This document shows positions 46,096-59,791 of a stretch of DNA of 64,000 nt, one piece after another. The notes beneath the pieces were generated by a model. That model did not search any database. It was not told the DNA's origin and saw nothing but the letters and a program-made list of their open reading frames with translations. Each line of letters opens with the position of its first letter. Position 1 is the first letter of the stretch. The position numbers and the translations under genes are program-made. The stretch is from NCBI RefSeq assembly GCF_004027225.2, contig NC_044277.2, positions 26,860,995-26,924,994 of the forward strand. The letters run 5' to 3'. The stretch comes from Strigops habroptila (lineage: Eukaryota; Chordata; Aves; Psittaciformes; Psittacidae).

Positions 46096-48949
46096 AATGA
46101 GCCCCAACAACACTTAAATATTCTTTCTTTAAAAGAAAAGGATTCTGGGAGCATTTTTGATCTGGTAATGTTTCTATCATTGTAGTTACCCTTATTGAGA
46201 CAAAGGAAGAGGGAGTGAGCAGATACGTGTCTGGCCAGTGCCAACATACCACCTCAAACCTGGTAGCATTCCACCTCAGTTTGCAGCATTTATTTCCACA
46301 ACACCCTTTCACAACTGGAGAACAGTATTCTTCACACTATTCTCCACATTTCTCAGAGTGAAAGAAAGCACCTGCTTTGTTTGCAATTTAAGAAAAAATA
46401 AAATTAGCTGGTATGGAAGCACGTAAGTGAGAAATGCAAGATGCTAACTTCATACTTCAAGAAACATCTACATACCTTCAGTTTTGCTGATGCTTATATT
46501 CAGAACTCTTGGTTTCCTATCTGTGCTGGCAATTGTGTCAGTTTTACATGCAGGCCTGCTTGGGGTTGACAAGCAAAGCATCCCAGCCCTGTAGAAATGC
46601 TAAGAACACTCCACCAGTGCAGAAGTTCATACAAAGCATAGCAGTTTCAGCCGTTCCCATTAAATACATTGCTGGGGTGTTTCCAGCCTTATATTCTAGC
46701 CCAGAACTTTCCTCTAGGGAGCAGGGCACCTGGGCTTTCCAGATATCAGAGAGAAATTAAGTTCATAATTTTCCATAAGAGTATCCTAACTACCAGGCAA
46801 GTAGGGCTAGGGAGCTCTCCCAGAAACAGAAAGATATGTTTGCCAAACTGTTCTCATGAGTATATGGGGACTTTGTTCAGTAAGTGCTTGCTTTAAAATG
46901 CATGAAATATACTTAGAAGCAAGGACTGGGGAGTGGCACCAGCCCTTTCCCTACTATGTACCCTAATCAATGTAAAAGCATACTCCCTCATGCTTGTCTT
47001 CTTTTACTATCCCTTGAATCTTGTGTTCCCAACTGCATAATGGTTCAGAGGAAAAGCTTTTACTCAGCAAAATGGAGGAAGACACCACTACTGCCCTTTA
47101 CCTGGTTTGTGCTTGTGCTCCCCTGTAACACAGTAGGTGGGTCTAGGATAGTACCAAGGAGTGTATAGACCTTAAGCTGACTGCTTTGTTTGGTAACCAC
47201 AAATCTGTTACATGTCCTGAATAATATCACTTTGGTTTGTATTAGAGGAGACAGGGATGATCCAGCCAGTCCTTCCCAAATGCATATGCTTAGTACCTAA
47301 ACTCAGGGAAGGCAGAATTTCAGCAAGCCCCTACTGAGTGGCAACAATCTGTTGGCCTATTTAGGCACCTGGCACTTGGCATGTACTTGTGAATCTCAGG
47401 TTAGGTCCTGACTTAACTCAGGGTTGAGATTTTCACTGTTGGATCCAGCCTCCAGGCGAAGTTTTTGAAGACGTGCGTCGCAGTACTTCAGTATCTTTTG
47501 TATCCAGAACTTCTGAAACATTTACCAATATCTACTTAGCTGTACCATCAAGCTGATTTAAAATTCAGAGATATTAATTTTAACTGCTCAGTCCCACAAT
47601 AGACAGAATTATCCTTCTGTTTCAGCAGTTCAGAATTTTAAAACCTGATTTTAATTACCCATTAATTATAACTTTCTTATATCCTCTAACATTAACAATT
47701 TGAAGAGACATGAGACTGCCAGAGGGGAGAGAAGAAAAGGATGGATTTAAAAATGCAAGAATAGGACAACTTATGAAACAAGAAGGGTCCTTTGTTTAAT
47801 TTATATTCTGTATTTGATTACATATCTCCCTGCATGCAGGCTCTGCTTTTTACATTTCTGGATTTCCAGGAGAATTTTGTTAATACACACATTGACCTTT
47901 TGTAACCAGCATAGGGAGAAAGGGCTTAATATTCATTTCAATCACTGCAAAGGTTTCATGCAGCCCACAAAATGGCGGTTGTTAGTCTATATTGGTGTAA
48001 TACAATAGCTGTCTATAAGCCTAATTTGTAAAATGTGGGCCTTTATTCTCTGATAAAAAAAACCACTTCAATGAAACAGGAACTTTCCATACTGAGTTCA
48101 TGCTTTCTGAAGCACTTCGCATGTGGTAAGGGGGGGAAGACAAAGGAAGCTGAAGTTTATTCCTGAGGTTTCAGCAGATTGAGACAACTAAACTGTCTTT
48201 GCCAAAACTGTATGAAGAAATGCCTGATAGTCTTCACCATGTGGTTCTTGGCTTTTGGAATGTCGTAGGAGGTAAAGTTCAGTACTCACAATAGGGCTAT
48301 ATTTGCCTCTAGATAGAAGACACTGAAAAATTGCACAGCATCTGCATGTGGAGATTTAGGGTAAATTTTTAGGGCATTAATTACAGAAGTTTCACTTACA
48401 GTAGAAGTTTAACTTTGTTGTGTTCTGATGTCATTCAAAACATTGAATTTGGCATTTTAGTGTTTGTGAACTCAGGTTAAACTGAGAGGTTTAACCACTA
48501 TACTTGATCTATCTCTGCAAATGAAGGAGTAGAGCAGACTATGATTATGTAAGTGTTCTGGATAAGTGTTTCCATACTTTTACACAGCTGGATCTAAATT
48601 CATTCCTGTCTCTGAACTCCCTAAATAAAAAACATACGGCTTCTTAGCAACCTCATTTGTCCTAGGTCATTCAGATACATTATTACAACTCAGTTCTAAA
48701 ACAGTTTGGTTTGAAATTATTAAAAAACCCTGTGTCACTTGTACAATTTCTTTTGCTGCGAAACCCTTGCACTAAGCCGCAGAAACAAACTGGAAGGGAT
48801 GCTTCGGGTACCATACTCTTAATTTCTCTCCTGCTCCTTACTCAGTGAAAGGATGTTGAAGGCATAAACCAGAAAAAAACAAAACCATCCCTTGCCCTTT
48901 GTGTATAACAGTAACTTGAGGAGAGATACACAGATGTCACACTGAAACA
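46096..48949. other. Unique sequence, no gene seen
   Basis: No supported coding region. The frames at 45981-46312 (minus) run into the LTR end. Those at 46509-46896 lack domains. 'ctatttaggcacctgg...gtgaatctcagg' (about 47357-47400) faintly recalls an ancient sauropsid repeat but is too short to annotate with confidence. Confidence 0.55.
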
Positions 48950-49325
48950 AGTCCAGGAAAGGCTACCCAGAGGGACAGTGGGCTGAAGGTCATGGCATTC
49001 AGAGTGAAGCTGAGAGCCATCTTTGTTCAGTTTTCAGGAGAAGTCTAATGGTGATCTAGCTGGAGACGCTGCTTAATGGGGCAGAAAGACAATGGAATCA
49101 GTTTTTGGTGGTGCACAGAAATAAGATGATGGGAGACAGACACAGGTATTAGGAAAAAACATCACAATGAAGGCAATCAGCCATGGGAACAGCTTACCTA
49201 GCTGAGTACTCTTCACCATTGAAGGTACTCAGAACTTGACCGGACAAGGTCATGAGCAAGTGCCCCAGGCCGTCATTGATTTGAGCAGGGGTTGGATGAC
49301 ATAACCTCAAGAAGTCCCTTCATCA
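48950..49325 (+). mobile_element. CR1 LINE 3' region, old and decayed
   Basis: Plus-oriented CR1. Family blocks can be followed with many changes: 'ttttggtggtgcacag', 'gggaacagcttacctagctgag' (family: 'ggcacaggttgcccagagag'), 'ttgaaggtactcagaacttgac', 'ggacaaggtcatgagcaa', and 'gatttgagcaggggttggatgac' then 'agtcccttc' at the 3' end. Reading frames are destroyed. The 3' octamers are not clear, so the end is placed at the last recognisable base. The upstream 70 bp (from 48950) is a less certain part of the element. Confidence 0.85.
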
Positions 49326-49805
49326 CTCTACAGCTCCAGCTTCAGTACATGCTACTTTTGCTGAAGCAGTTGTGTTTCAACTACATAGGTATGCTAGGGG
49401 ATGTCTACTGCACAGAGCAAGTCCAAGACCCACATCAGTAAAGCAAGTTTCAGTTTCTGCGAGTGAATTCAGCAGAAGAAGGCCCTAGGCTTCAGTTCCA
49501 ATTATTCACATTTATTCATTGGTACAAGTTCTGATGCTCATAAAGACAAACTTGAAGTTGCTTCCTAACAGTTCTGCTTCATTTAAAGTATATGCAAGAG
49601 CAAAGTAATCCAAATTCAAATCTCTACCCATGATGAAATATTTTGTATCATCTCAAAACCTAATTTAATAACTTTGCATTTCTGTGCTGCATTTGTATCC
49701 ATCCTAGCACTTATTTTTTCCATGGTTTTTCTCTGACACTTCAAAGAAGGAAAATAGAGCATGCAGTGCAGACTAAGTTTTTCTTGAGTACCTACTCTTC
49801 ATATA

Positions 49806-49851
49806 AAAAAAAACAAACAAACAAACAAATGAACAAACAAAAAAAAAAACC
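49806..49851. repeat. (CAAA)n simple repeat
   Basis: A-run followed by about eight CAAA-type units and a second A-run, with one GAAC interruption. Confidence 0.9.
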
Positions 49852-52800
49852 CCTAGTACAGAATTTTATGGTTTATGTTTTCCATGGCTGCTACTATCCT
49901 ATTGAGTTCCATACCCTGAATGATCTCTTATAGCACCTCCAAAAAATAGCCAGGCACATGAATTTGCATACTTCTAAGTCTGGGTTTATTACATTTCATA
50001 ATGCAATTCTTGGATCTGTTGCCATGGTTTTATGCAAATATGCCTCAAACTTTAATCAGACCTGGAGTGGACTTTTGCAATCCACACACACTTTAGGATG
50101 TCAGTTTTTTATGATTTTTTTTCATCTTTTTGAAGGCCATCACTAATCTATACAAAAAAAGAGAGGATAATTTAGACTGTACTGACATAAAAATACGTGA
50201 ATTTCTCCCTAAAACACACACACAGGACAAAGGAGAACAAAAACATGTACACAACCAGCACCGAAGGATTCTGCAGGCATGGTGCCTGGTGAACAAAAAG
50301 AGTATAACTTTAGGAGGAGTAAGTTGTTCTAGCACCTACAAATCAATGGTAAGATCACCAATTATTTTAGGCATAGAGAAGAGTGGCATAGCTACACTGA
50401 CAGTATTGCCCTCTCTCGTAAGGAGAGTCTCATTGATTGCAAATCACTGGGCTTAAATAGATTTCTAAAGCAGTGTGTATATAGTGGTGCCCGAGCTTCA
50501 TACACATCCCTGTACAGAGTAATCTGACACTTTGAAAGAGTGAAAACAATCTGCTTTCTCTCTGTTGTTCAGGGTAAAAGATAAACGTATTAAGTCTGTT
50601 CAAATTTATGTCACCAGATCAGGCAACATTTCGTGCATGCATTTGGACAGATTATTCAAAGTTCGTTTTAGCCCAGTATTACTTTTTACATCTGAAAATG
50701 TTAGTAAACAAGGTGTTTCTGCATGTGTAATGTGTTGTTTATATCACTTAATGACATTTTTAAGAGGCAGCTAATTTGTTTCTTCTTTGTTAAAAAATTT
50801 TTGGTAAAATTTTGCAATTTGACATTTCATATTAGTTCCCTAAAAATTACACCGTAAGAATATCTGTGTACATTTTCTCGTTACAGCTAAACATAATTTC
50901 TGGGAAATTATATGCAAATATCACAGGTGTAACTATGGGTATGTTTCTGACTAGGCAACTAACATAATGCTGCCAAGGACAAAGACATAGTAGAAGCCAG
51001 ATAAGATGGAGCTTTGCAACACCAGGTGGACTAGTGTCCCTTATGGCTGCACATCCAGTGGAACATTTGAGGTTGAAGTTTCTATCTATACATCTGTGTT
51101 CCCTACAGTCCAGTTTACCCAGCCGAAAATTCAAAACCTGCTGAATTTTACTGCTTTCAGTGACTTAGTCTAGTTCCTCCACAGACATTTTGATTATTTC
51201 TACATTGCACTGGACCCTGGCTTACTGGTGTGTCTGCAGCTGGGCCACATGCTACTAGGGTAGGAACTGGCAACATTCGGTTTTAAGGATGAAAGCATTA
51301 TTACTGTTTCTACTTACCCAAGCCTATTCCTGCACTGGGCCAAAATGTAATGATATCAAATACTACTGTAGTGACAAGTGAGTTTTAAATGGTGACAAAT
51401 TGGAAATACACAGATTTTTTCAGGCAAGGAAGCAGAGCAATTGCACTACTCACACTGTGCAAGGAAAATCAAGAAATACGTCTGAAATGCTTGATACTGA
51501 AATGTATGACTCCTGCTCATCTCATATTAAAAAATGGTAATGACCATCTTTCAAATACAAAGTTACTGGGGAGACCAAGAAGAAGCCGTCTCCAATCTGA
51601 GCCAGACTAAATTTTCCCTGATCTTGTATTCTTTTTCTCACTGAGTGAGAAATTTCATATGCCCATCTGCCATCCTTTGGTTCTCAGTATGCAGAGCTGC
51701 ATATCTCACCTTTAAATGTTTTGAACACTACAACTCAATCTGCTAATAATTGCCTCAGGCAAGTGTAATTTTCAGAATGTGACTGACGTATTTACTCTAT
51801 TTACTGTACTCTCTGAAGTGCGGTAAGAGAGATATCCTGCAGAGACTAAAGTAACTATATGTACTTCCCATGAGTAAAACTGCCATCACCTTTTCTGTAT
51901 TCCCACTAACTGGCCTGATTATCCTTACAATGGAGCCAATTTTACACTGGAACAATTCCACCATCTTCTAAGAAGATTGTTTTCATTTAAATTTGAACTG
52001 AGGACGAGTATCAGGCTCCAAACGCTATTTAATCCACAGAAAATCATGAGAATTTTAAAGTAGGTTAGTTTGAATCTTAAGCTATTTGATTTCATCTCTT
52101 TAAAAAAAAAATAAAAATCTTTTAGCACTGAAGAAATAACACCAAGAAGTTTTCTCATTATAATCATTTGAGTTACATAGACTGTTTTGTGCATCCTTTA
52201 CTCCAATGTCAGTAATTTCTTTCAGATTCCTGTTATCTACTCTACTTCAAGGGAAACGAAATTAGCACTGAATAAAATCTGTTTTTTTCCAGGCTTGCAG
52301 TCTCTGACACATATCATTTTGAACACTCAGCAGAAATTCTCCAGGGGTATAACAGGTATTACAGTAGTTTATCAAAGCAGAACTGCAAAACGACTGGAGA
52401 GGATCATTCTAAATAAACTAAAATCATACAAGTAGTGGAATATACCTTCTATTAGATACACTTATTAGCCTTCCAGGGCTTCATTTTCTCTTTTCAAAAT
52501 GTTTATGTAATTTTGTAAGTGGGAATAGTATGATTTTGATCTTTGAAGACATAACATTTACTCCATAGTTCAAATTATTACAAAAAGATATAAGGCACTG
52601 GCTGAAACTCCTAAAAAATATTACTGAATAGAAATATTTCTATATTTGTTTTTATAAATAATTAAAAAAAATGTGGCCATCACTTGCCTTTCAAGTTAGT
52701 TCCTAAGTAGAAATTGCAAAACTCAGTGATCACTGAGTGTGTCCCCCCAGCACTTCTCTCAAGAACAGTAGATTTATTTCTCTTTCCTCCTCTAGATCCC

Positions 52801-54082
52801 AGACTTGTCCTTCATCCTGCCCCACCACTTTGACCAAACACAAGCCACCACGAAGTAGGTTGATTCAGAGCTATGGACAAATTGATAAGTATTCATAGAT
52901 TTCTTGGCTGACTGATATCTCTTGGATCAGCTCAGGGCTAACACCTTCCTGCAACATCAGCAGGAACACATATTCAGATCTCTATCTAACTTTGTGATAC
53001 CTATAAGTTTTTGTCAGGTGTTGCTAAACTGCACAACATAAAAAAAAAATCAAGGTGAACAAAAGACAGGTAACAACTGTGTAAGCCTGATTTTATTAGA
53101 AAGTCAGGCTAAAAGCAATATCACTTTGTTATTGTAATCAATGCTGTTCTGTTATACTTTGAGTCACATTTGTATTGGGTAGTTTAAAGAATTACGAAAT
53201 CACAGAAATCTTGAACAAGTACACCCTGTAAATCCCAATAAAAAATTGTTTATTGTCTCCTGGAAGCACTTTCAACTCTGGTTCTGTGAAGACTATGTAT
53301 GATGTTCTAAAAGCTTATTGCAATGCTCCATGTAACTTTGACCTTAAATTTAAGCAGAACAATGGAAATGCTATGTTTGCAGTATTATTTATTTGACCTG
53401 AGAATGCCTTGGGATTTATTGTAAATTTGGAGGCTGCAGAGCTCTGGAAGAAGCTTTCAGCAATTCATTAATTTACTGTCTTTGGACATATCCTGAAAGG
53501 TACAGATACTCAATTTTTTTATTTTTTTTCTCCCAGACTTGGACTCTTTTATGCTTATGTTGGCAAACACAAAACCATTTATAAGCAGAGTAAAGAACAA
53601 CTTTCCAAGAAATTAGTGAGGCTCACAGATGAAAAGATTAGAGATGTTACCTATAAATGAGTGCATGTAGGACTATTATTACTTAATTTCACAGTGAGTG
53701 ATGCCTTCAGAAAAAAAATATTACTGTTCAGCATCAGAAAATAGATCAGTACATGAGAAGAATTTTTAAAACTCTGGAGAAAGGAGTACTGAAGAACAGC
53801 TACTCTTACATAAAGTACCATCTGCTTTGTCCATGATCATGTCTGGTGGTCAACTGGCACACACTTCCCACGGGAATTGCTACCATCACTTTCTTAATCA
53901 ATTCAGTTCTATGGTTGAGGGTACTTTTCTTAAAATTTTGCATCATAACTCAAGGAGATTAACCCATTTGAAAAATACTGAATTATTCTCTGACATTGAG
54001 TCTTTGAGATCGGGTTCCAGTACTTATACAAAACAGTTTAACTGTATTGTGGAAGTCTTACATATAAATTTTAATAAGATTT

Positions 54083-54104
54083 TTAATTTTTTTTTTTTTT
54101 TTTT
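54083..54104. repeat. T-run
   Basis: About 20 consecutive T bases. The F-rich frame on one strand and the K-rich frame on the other come from it. Confidence 0.9.
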
Positions 54105-54164
54105 ATTGTAGCAGGAACTACTTTTAGAAAAATGTGAAAAGTCTTCAGTTACCTTGCAATAACC

Positions 54165-54260
54165 AGTAGCTGAGTGGTTAAGATGCAAGAAGTGTTTGGG
54201 GGTGTAAAGATCTAGGTTTCTGTATAACATAGTTCTGTCTTACTGACAGAGAAATGAGAT
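54165..54260 (+). repeat. Possible fossil tRNA-derived SINE
   Basis: 'tagctgagtgg' (54167-54177) fits the A-box consensus TRGYNNARNGG exactly. It is followed by 'ttaagatgca', and about 40 bases later by 'gatctaggtttctgtataac', which is where ancient sauropsid or MIR-like SINEs have 'gacctgggttctattccc'. Then comes 'tctgtcttactgacag', resembling the core 'tctgccactgacttgctg' region. The B box is weak. Old, decayed and tentative. Confidence 0.35.
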
Positions 54261-57200
54261 GAGTGATTGTCGATAGAACTGAATGACTCTACGTTCAACA
54301 GTTTTCCTTGTGTAGCCCTTACTATTTTTATACATGTAACAAATCAAGACACAAACTTAATCCACATAACCAGAAGCAACCTTTATAAAAATAAAACATC
54401 AGTCTCTCTTCTGCTTTTTTCCTGATGAAAAAAAATCTCCTCTTACTTAAAGAGTGTTTCCTGTCAGATTCTGTATTTGCTCTTCCAGGAAAAGTTCAGC
54501 TTTGTTGAAACAACACTTTCTGATGGAAAAAAGCCTTTACTCTGGAAAATTCCCCACTAGCTTGATTTCAATTCCCTGCCTTGAGGTCTCAAGGGGAGTT
54601 ATTCATTCCTGCTGTGCTTTCAGAATAACTTCCAACCTGCCATGCTGCTGCTCTAGAAGACCTCTGTCTCTTAAATTGCTGCCCCAGAGGTTTTTGCCCA
54701 GTTAGAGCTGAAGCTCTCACTCTCCCTGTGTTGAAACGCCTGTTCTTGAAGCTGATGTGAGCAGCAGCCACAAAAAGCAATTGACATGGCTCAAAGCTCT
54801 CACAAACCTCAGGCATGTTGTGTGTCCTTCAGTGCTGCCTCCTGCCATGCAACACATCCATAACTGTGCAGAACTGCACAGGACCTCTGAGTAGCAGCCC
54901 CCCACTCCCCTCAGACTTGAGAGTGCAGGGCAGCAGCAATGGGGCTGACGAGACAAGGCACAGCCTCTTGCCATCCACCCTCAACTGGGTTGCCTCTTCC
55001 ACTTTAACACAGCCATACCATGGATTTGGGGGAAGTCACAGCAATGAAGAATTTCTACTTATCCCTACTTGCAAGGCAGTTTTTCTTAGCACTGAAACTG
55101 CTGCAAGGCAAGACACTGAAAAGACATTTCTTCATAGCATGTTTTCCCTCATACACTGTCTCATTATAGCTTAATTATGACTTTGTGCCATTACAAGCTC
55201 TTACAGGTTTGTGCTGCCCATATACACTAGGAAGTCCACATGCCCCTTAGAGGTAAGCCGCAGATGGAAGACCACTAAGCTTTTTCCCTTCAAAATGGTG
55301 GCATAGTTATAAGAAAGAGTTCTACAAGATCCTTGTTCCAAATTCATAATTTTTCATTGTTTCCCATTCTAAAAAAGTGTAGCGTGAAACTCTAGAGACA
55401 TATCACCATCCAAGTTCAATCAAAAAGACAAGAAATTCAGCATTTTATCACTTTGCATAGTTGGGAGATGTAAACAATTGCAAATACAGTACTCGATATA
55501 TATGGTATATGCAATGCAATGTCATGTAAGAGCTTATTTATGTGGCAGTGACCTTAACAATAAATAAAATGGGCTTGACAAGGACAGACTTAATGATGTG
55601 CCACTTTTATTTGAACTCCTATTCTGTCTCAGGACAGTGGGTAAGAATTCATCCATTCTTAAATGGGTTCTTCTAATAAGAACTCCCATTAACCTCTTGT
55701 GAACTCTATAAACTGAGGAGTATTGAAAATGTTCTAAACCAGTAAATGGTGAAAATATGAAATAAATGCTGCAGAAACACCAATCTGCTGGGATTTATTC
55801 TTTGAAATCTTTCACCTTGCATGGATTTGAAGACAAGGGCTTTCTTTCCTTCATAATAAGTATAATTTGAGTGATTGATTGTGTGGTTGGAAATTGAATT
55901 TTGTATTTTTGAAATATGCATTGTTTAAGAATCCAATATACTTGAGCCTCGTTTTGTTTATGGCTCAGTAACTGCTCCACTAGCTTGCTTTCAAAAATGC
56001 AGCATTCTTTTCCCCTCTGCTTATTGTCAGTTTCTCTAGAAAACTATGTATCTTGTTTAATGATTTTTTCCTCAAAATCTCTTTCAAGTAATTTAAAATA
56101 TTTTCTTTTGAATAAACAAACCTACATGAAGAAATCCTGTAAAAATTCTTATCCCAGGGGATTGCAAGAATACAGATTCTTGTCACAGACTCAGTACAGT
56201 CCATGATTCACAAATCCTATGGGATTATTGCAAAACATTAAAAACATAAACACATAGGCATACTTTTTATCAGTAAACAGAGTCTGAAAGGAAACTACAG
56301 AGAACAGAGATCACTCTATACAAGGACGTGATTCCAAAGTTTATGGTTTCATAGAATTAAGCAGATTCCACAGAGAAAGAGAGAAGTGTTTTATTTCCTT
56401 AATTTGTTTTTATTCTGAGGAAGATATATTGAACAATTAAACAAACCCCACATCAGTAAGAGAACCCACTCACTATATCTCTAAAACACAGCAGGAATGG
56501 GGGGACTTTAAACTTAAGACATATTCCAGAATTAAGACTCCAATGTAAGCAAGTGGGAAGGTGTTCTGCCCCCTTCTTCTGCCAGTAGAGTTCGGAGTAT
56601 CTGAATTCCTCATGAATGTCACGTTTACCTGTTAGACCTGACGTGCAGCCATGTATAATCATCATGTGCTCTATAGAAAATTCTCCATCCACAATATACA
56701 AATACCTCAATATATTTGCCTTCAAAATTCTGTGGAAATTGCTCTCTCATCTTGGATTTTTTTTTTGTACTAAACATCCAAACAGCGTCTTGGCTCTTCC
56801 AGTCATAGCAGTCTCACTTTCATTAGCTTATTTAATTGCTACTTCTATTCCCCTTTTAATCATTCACGCCATGTTCAGTCCACGCATGGAACATAACCTA
56901 TTCTCTTCAACTGAGTCTCTGTTAAAATCTTATTTCAAGTAAGAACACTTCATTAATTTTTCCACATATTTCTTGATTTTATGAAAATATCTTGCTGCCT
57001 TTGTGTCTGTCATTTATACCATTAACTCTTCTTAGCAGAGACCATGTTTAATTTGTCTATTCAGAGTAATGGAGTGAATTTCTGAAGTTGAATAAATATT
57101 TGCACATCCTGTAAAAGCATAACATCCTTTATATGTTTATGCTCCTATATATTGGATCATAAACTGAACTCTGTATTTTAGCATTGCATGGATTTCATAT

Positions 57201-57310
57201 TTTTGAGCTTCATGTTGAGCATTGATGTTAGGAAGTATGGATCTGTTAACAGACATGGTGTTTTTTGAACAGTGGTCAAATGAGAAGATAAGTGACATAA
57301 CATGTATGGA
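54261..57310. other. Unique sequence, no gene seen
   Basis: The part at 54600-55060 is less AT-rich than its surroundings and has overlapping Cys/Ser-rich frames on both strands (54589-54974 minus, 54815-55174 plus), but no domain, splice structure or repeat family was recognised. The remainder is ordinary AT-rich DNA. Confidence 0.5.
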
Positions 57311-57455
57311 TGTTTTTTAGTTCAATAGGAAAAATAGTTTAGGAATAGTTTAAACTATTTTTAGTTTTTTTAGTTTTTAGTTTTTTAGTTTTTCGTTTTA
57401 ACTAAAAAATTAGTCTAGTTCAATAGGAAAATTTAGTTTCAATAGGAAAATTTTT
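57311..57455. repeat. Cluster of short repeats and a 16-bp palindrome
   Basis: Three copies of AGTT(T)CAATAGGAAAA (57319-57334, 57417-57431, 57435-57450) flank a stretch of repeated TTTTTAG units (57357-57394). A perfect 16-bp palindrome, AATAGTTTAAACTATT, lies at 57344-57359. Confidence 0.85.
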
Positions 57456-59719
57456 CAGTTCAAGTCACAGACAACTACATTTTGGAAGTCTAAGACAGCC
57501 AATTGAGAGATAACTAAACAAAATGCTTAGTTATCTAAGATGAAATGGCACTGCCAACTATTCTTCCAACACTAAGCCTTCCTTATTTCTGCAGAAAACT
57601 TCTGAGGAAATAATAAATATATATGTCAGCTACTAATAGGCGTGAGGGGAAATCATCTCCCTTTCTATCTGTCCACAATGCAGGAACAGCAAACTCAACC
57701 ATCTAATGTGCTGTTATCCTAGCTCTCACAGCCCTGCCATGACAACATGGAGTAGATCCTCTTCCTTGAAGAAGCAAAATTCAGTTTCAACATTTCTGAT
57801 AGACAATGAGCCAACATTTGCCCCCCATTTGTATTATCATTGTTATCAATTACCCCCATATTTTCAATAACTATGTCTCTTACCTGGAACATATCAATTC
57901 GTTAGATTAATCTAGCATCCAAAGTCAGCAAGCATTATAGCACTTTTCCTATCTACGTTGTTAGTCCATCTTTTCCCAAATGAGAGTGCAGAAAAAACCA
58001 ACAAAAAGCCTCAGGCCTACCACCCCTCCATATTATTCTTTAAATTACCTTTGTAGGGGTAAACAAAATATTAAACTGCAGCCATGGTCTTCCACTATAC
58101 AGATGGGAAAAGGCACATAAAGATGGTGCAGGAAAATTCCAAGCTACAAATTATGCTAACAAACAGCAGGACTTGGTGACGCAGTCCAGAACACAGAAAA
58201 GGTGAGCAACTTCTGAGATGGGAAGGAAATATAGAAGCACACTCTCATCCCTGGGTGTTACTGCAGTATCAGACCTTCTGTGTGATATGACTTATTATAC
58301 AGTTATCATGCAGCAGTGAACAAAATTTGCCCATCTGCAAAAGCAGAACTCTTGATATTTACATTCTTGTGGCTTTGCTACAAGACATCTAAGAGACCAG
58401 GTCAAGTAACTTTGTCTACAGGCACTCATCTGAATTCCTCAACTCAAGAATTCAGTTGTTGTGATTCCTTTCACAATGTTGTGAGAAGAAAGGCACAAAT
58501 AAACCTAATATCCTTTCAGGAGATCTATTGCTCCCCCTCCATATAGTAAGAATGAATCTCAGTCTCTGCTCTCAGCTTGCCAGTGCTACTGCTTTAAAAC
58601 ATGGCAAAGAAATGAAGTTAAGCATGTTACATGACCATATGAAGTCAGAGCTTTTAAACACAGTGCTTCTTGCCAAAAGAATCCTTTTCCAAATTGCTGT
58701 TTGCAAATTTATTCATCAGGTGTGTGACAAAGAGTAAAACAGCTTAAAAAAAAGAGAGCAAATAAAATACATGGCAGGATTAAGAAACAATTACTACAAC
58801 ATAAAGAGTTGGCAAGAAAGTATCTGGTGATTTGAAGCCTGTCATTTATCAAAAGCTAAAGCATAGTAGGTGGATAAAGTTATTGTATTTTTCTATCAAT
58901 CAGTGACATCTGGTTTCTTGGGTGCTTCTGTACGCAGTAAGCACCTCAAAACCATCTTTAGCTTTGCATGTAGTTAAGCTACTGAATCCAGTGGGAATGC
59001 ATAAACTCTTCTGTATAGTTCATCCTATCGAACATATATAACTCATCTTATTGTGCTACAGAGCAATACAGGAAAATCTGTTTGCTCCTACCCCAAGAAA
59101 ATAAACAAACGTCTATATTAAAATATTTGTGTGTTCAGTATGAACTACTTATTTCATTTAGAAATAACAAGATATAATTTTCAGTTTATGTTAAAAGGAA
59201 CTGTAAAAACATGACATTGTCTTACCAAAAAGGCTGCTCCTCCTGTGAGTCCAAGATCATCTGTGCACTCATAGAAAATATTTGTTACAGGTTTTATCTT
59301 TTTTGGTCTTTCAAAACCAATACAACTGAGAATGTATTAGAAAAGATTACACTTTTGTCCAGCTGACAGTGGTGCAATTATCTGACAGTTTCTTCATCGC
59401 TTGCGCCTGAGGGCACTACTAAAGCAGGAGTAGTGCTAAAAGCAGAGTTTAGTTATTTGTGGTAAGTGGCAGGACAAATCAGTAATTTAACTACAGGCTA
59501 CACACCTTTCCAGAACAACCTTGGGATGAGAGGTAATAGGGAAGGCAAGACCTGATGACACAAGAGGCCTCTTCTAGCACAACGTTATCTACTGGAATAA
59601 ATTAATCCATAAACAGTTTTAAGTACTGACCAGCAGGAGAGTAAAGACTGAGGCAGGAAGCTCTATATCTATAGCATTTGGTTGTAAATTCACCAGACCT
59701 GATCCCTAAGCATTCAGTA
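57456..59719. other. AT-rich unique sequence, no gene seen
   Basis: No coding region, RNA gene or repeat family recognised. Frames at 58316-58546 and 58528-58737 are short and featureless. Confidence 0.55.
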
Positions 59720-59791
59720 CTATATTCACAAAAGGTATTTAGGTATGCTTTATACTGTAATAGTCATTTAGTGGCTATTGACTTCAAGAGA
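59720..59791. repeat. Possible ancient sauropsid 'ttaggtgcctaa' repeat
   Basis: 'tatattcacaaaaggtatttaggtatgc' followed by 'tggctattgacttcaagag' matches the order of a known old amniote repeat with 'attcacaaaggtatttaggtgcctaa' and 'cccattgacttcaatggg'. Only one arm is recognisable. The assignment is from memory. Confidence 0.4.

Larger units (their letters stand above)
49326..54164. other. AT-rich unique sequence, no gene seen
   Basis: No recognised transposon. Frames at 51389-51610 and 52187-52435 have acceptor-like sequences within them (ATTTTTTCAG near 51423; TTTTTTTCCAG near 52293), but no domain or complete exon structure supports them. A (CAAA)n tract lies at 49806-49851 and a T-run at 54083-54104. 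Confidence 0.5.

Noticed and set aside
47357..47400. Ancient 'ttaggcacct' repeat fragment
   Set aside because: The match is too short and one-sided to annotate.
57319..57450. CRISPR-like direct repeats
   Set aside because: Only three short AT-rich copies with irregular spacing, in a vertebrate genome; simple local duplication explains them.
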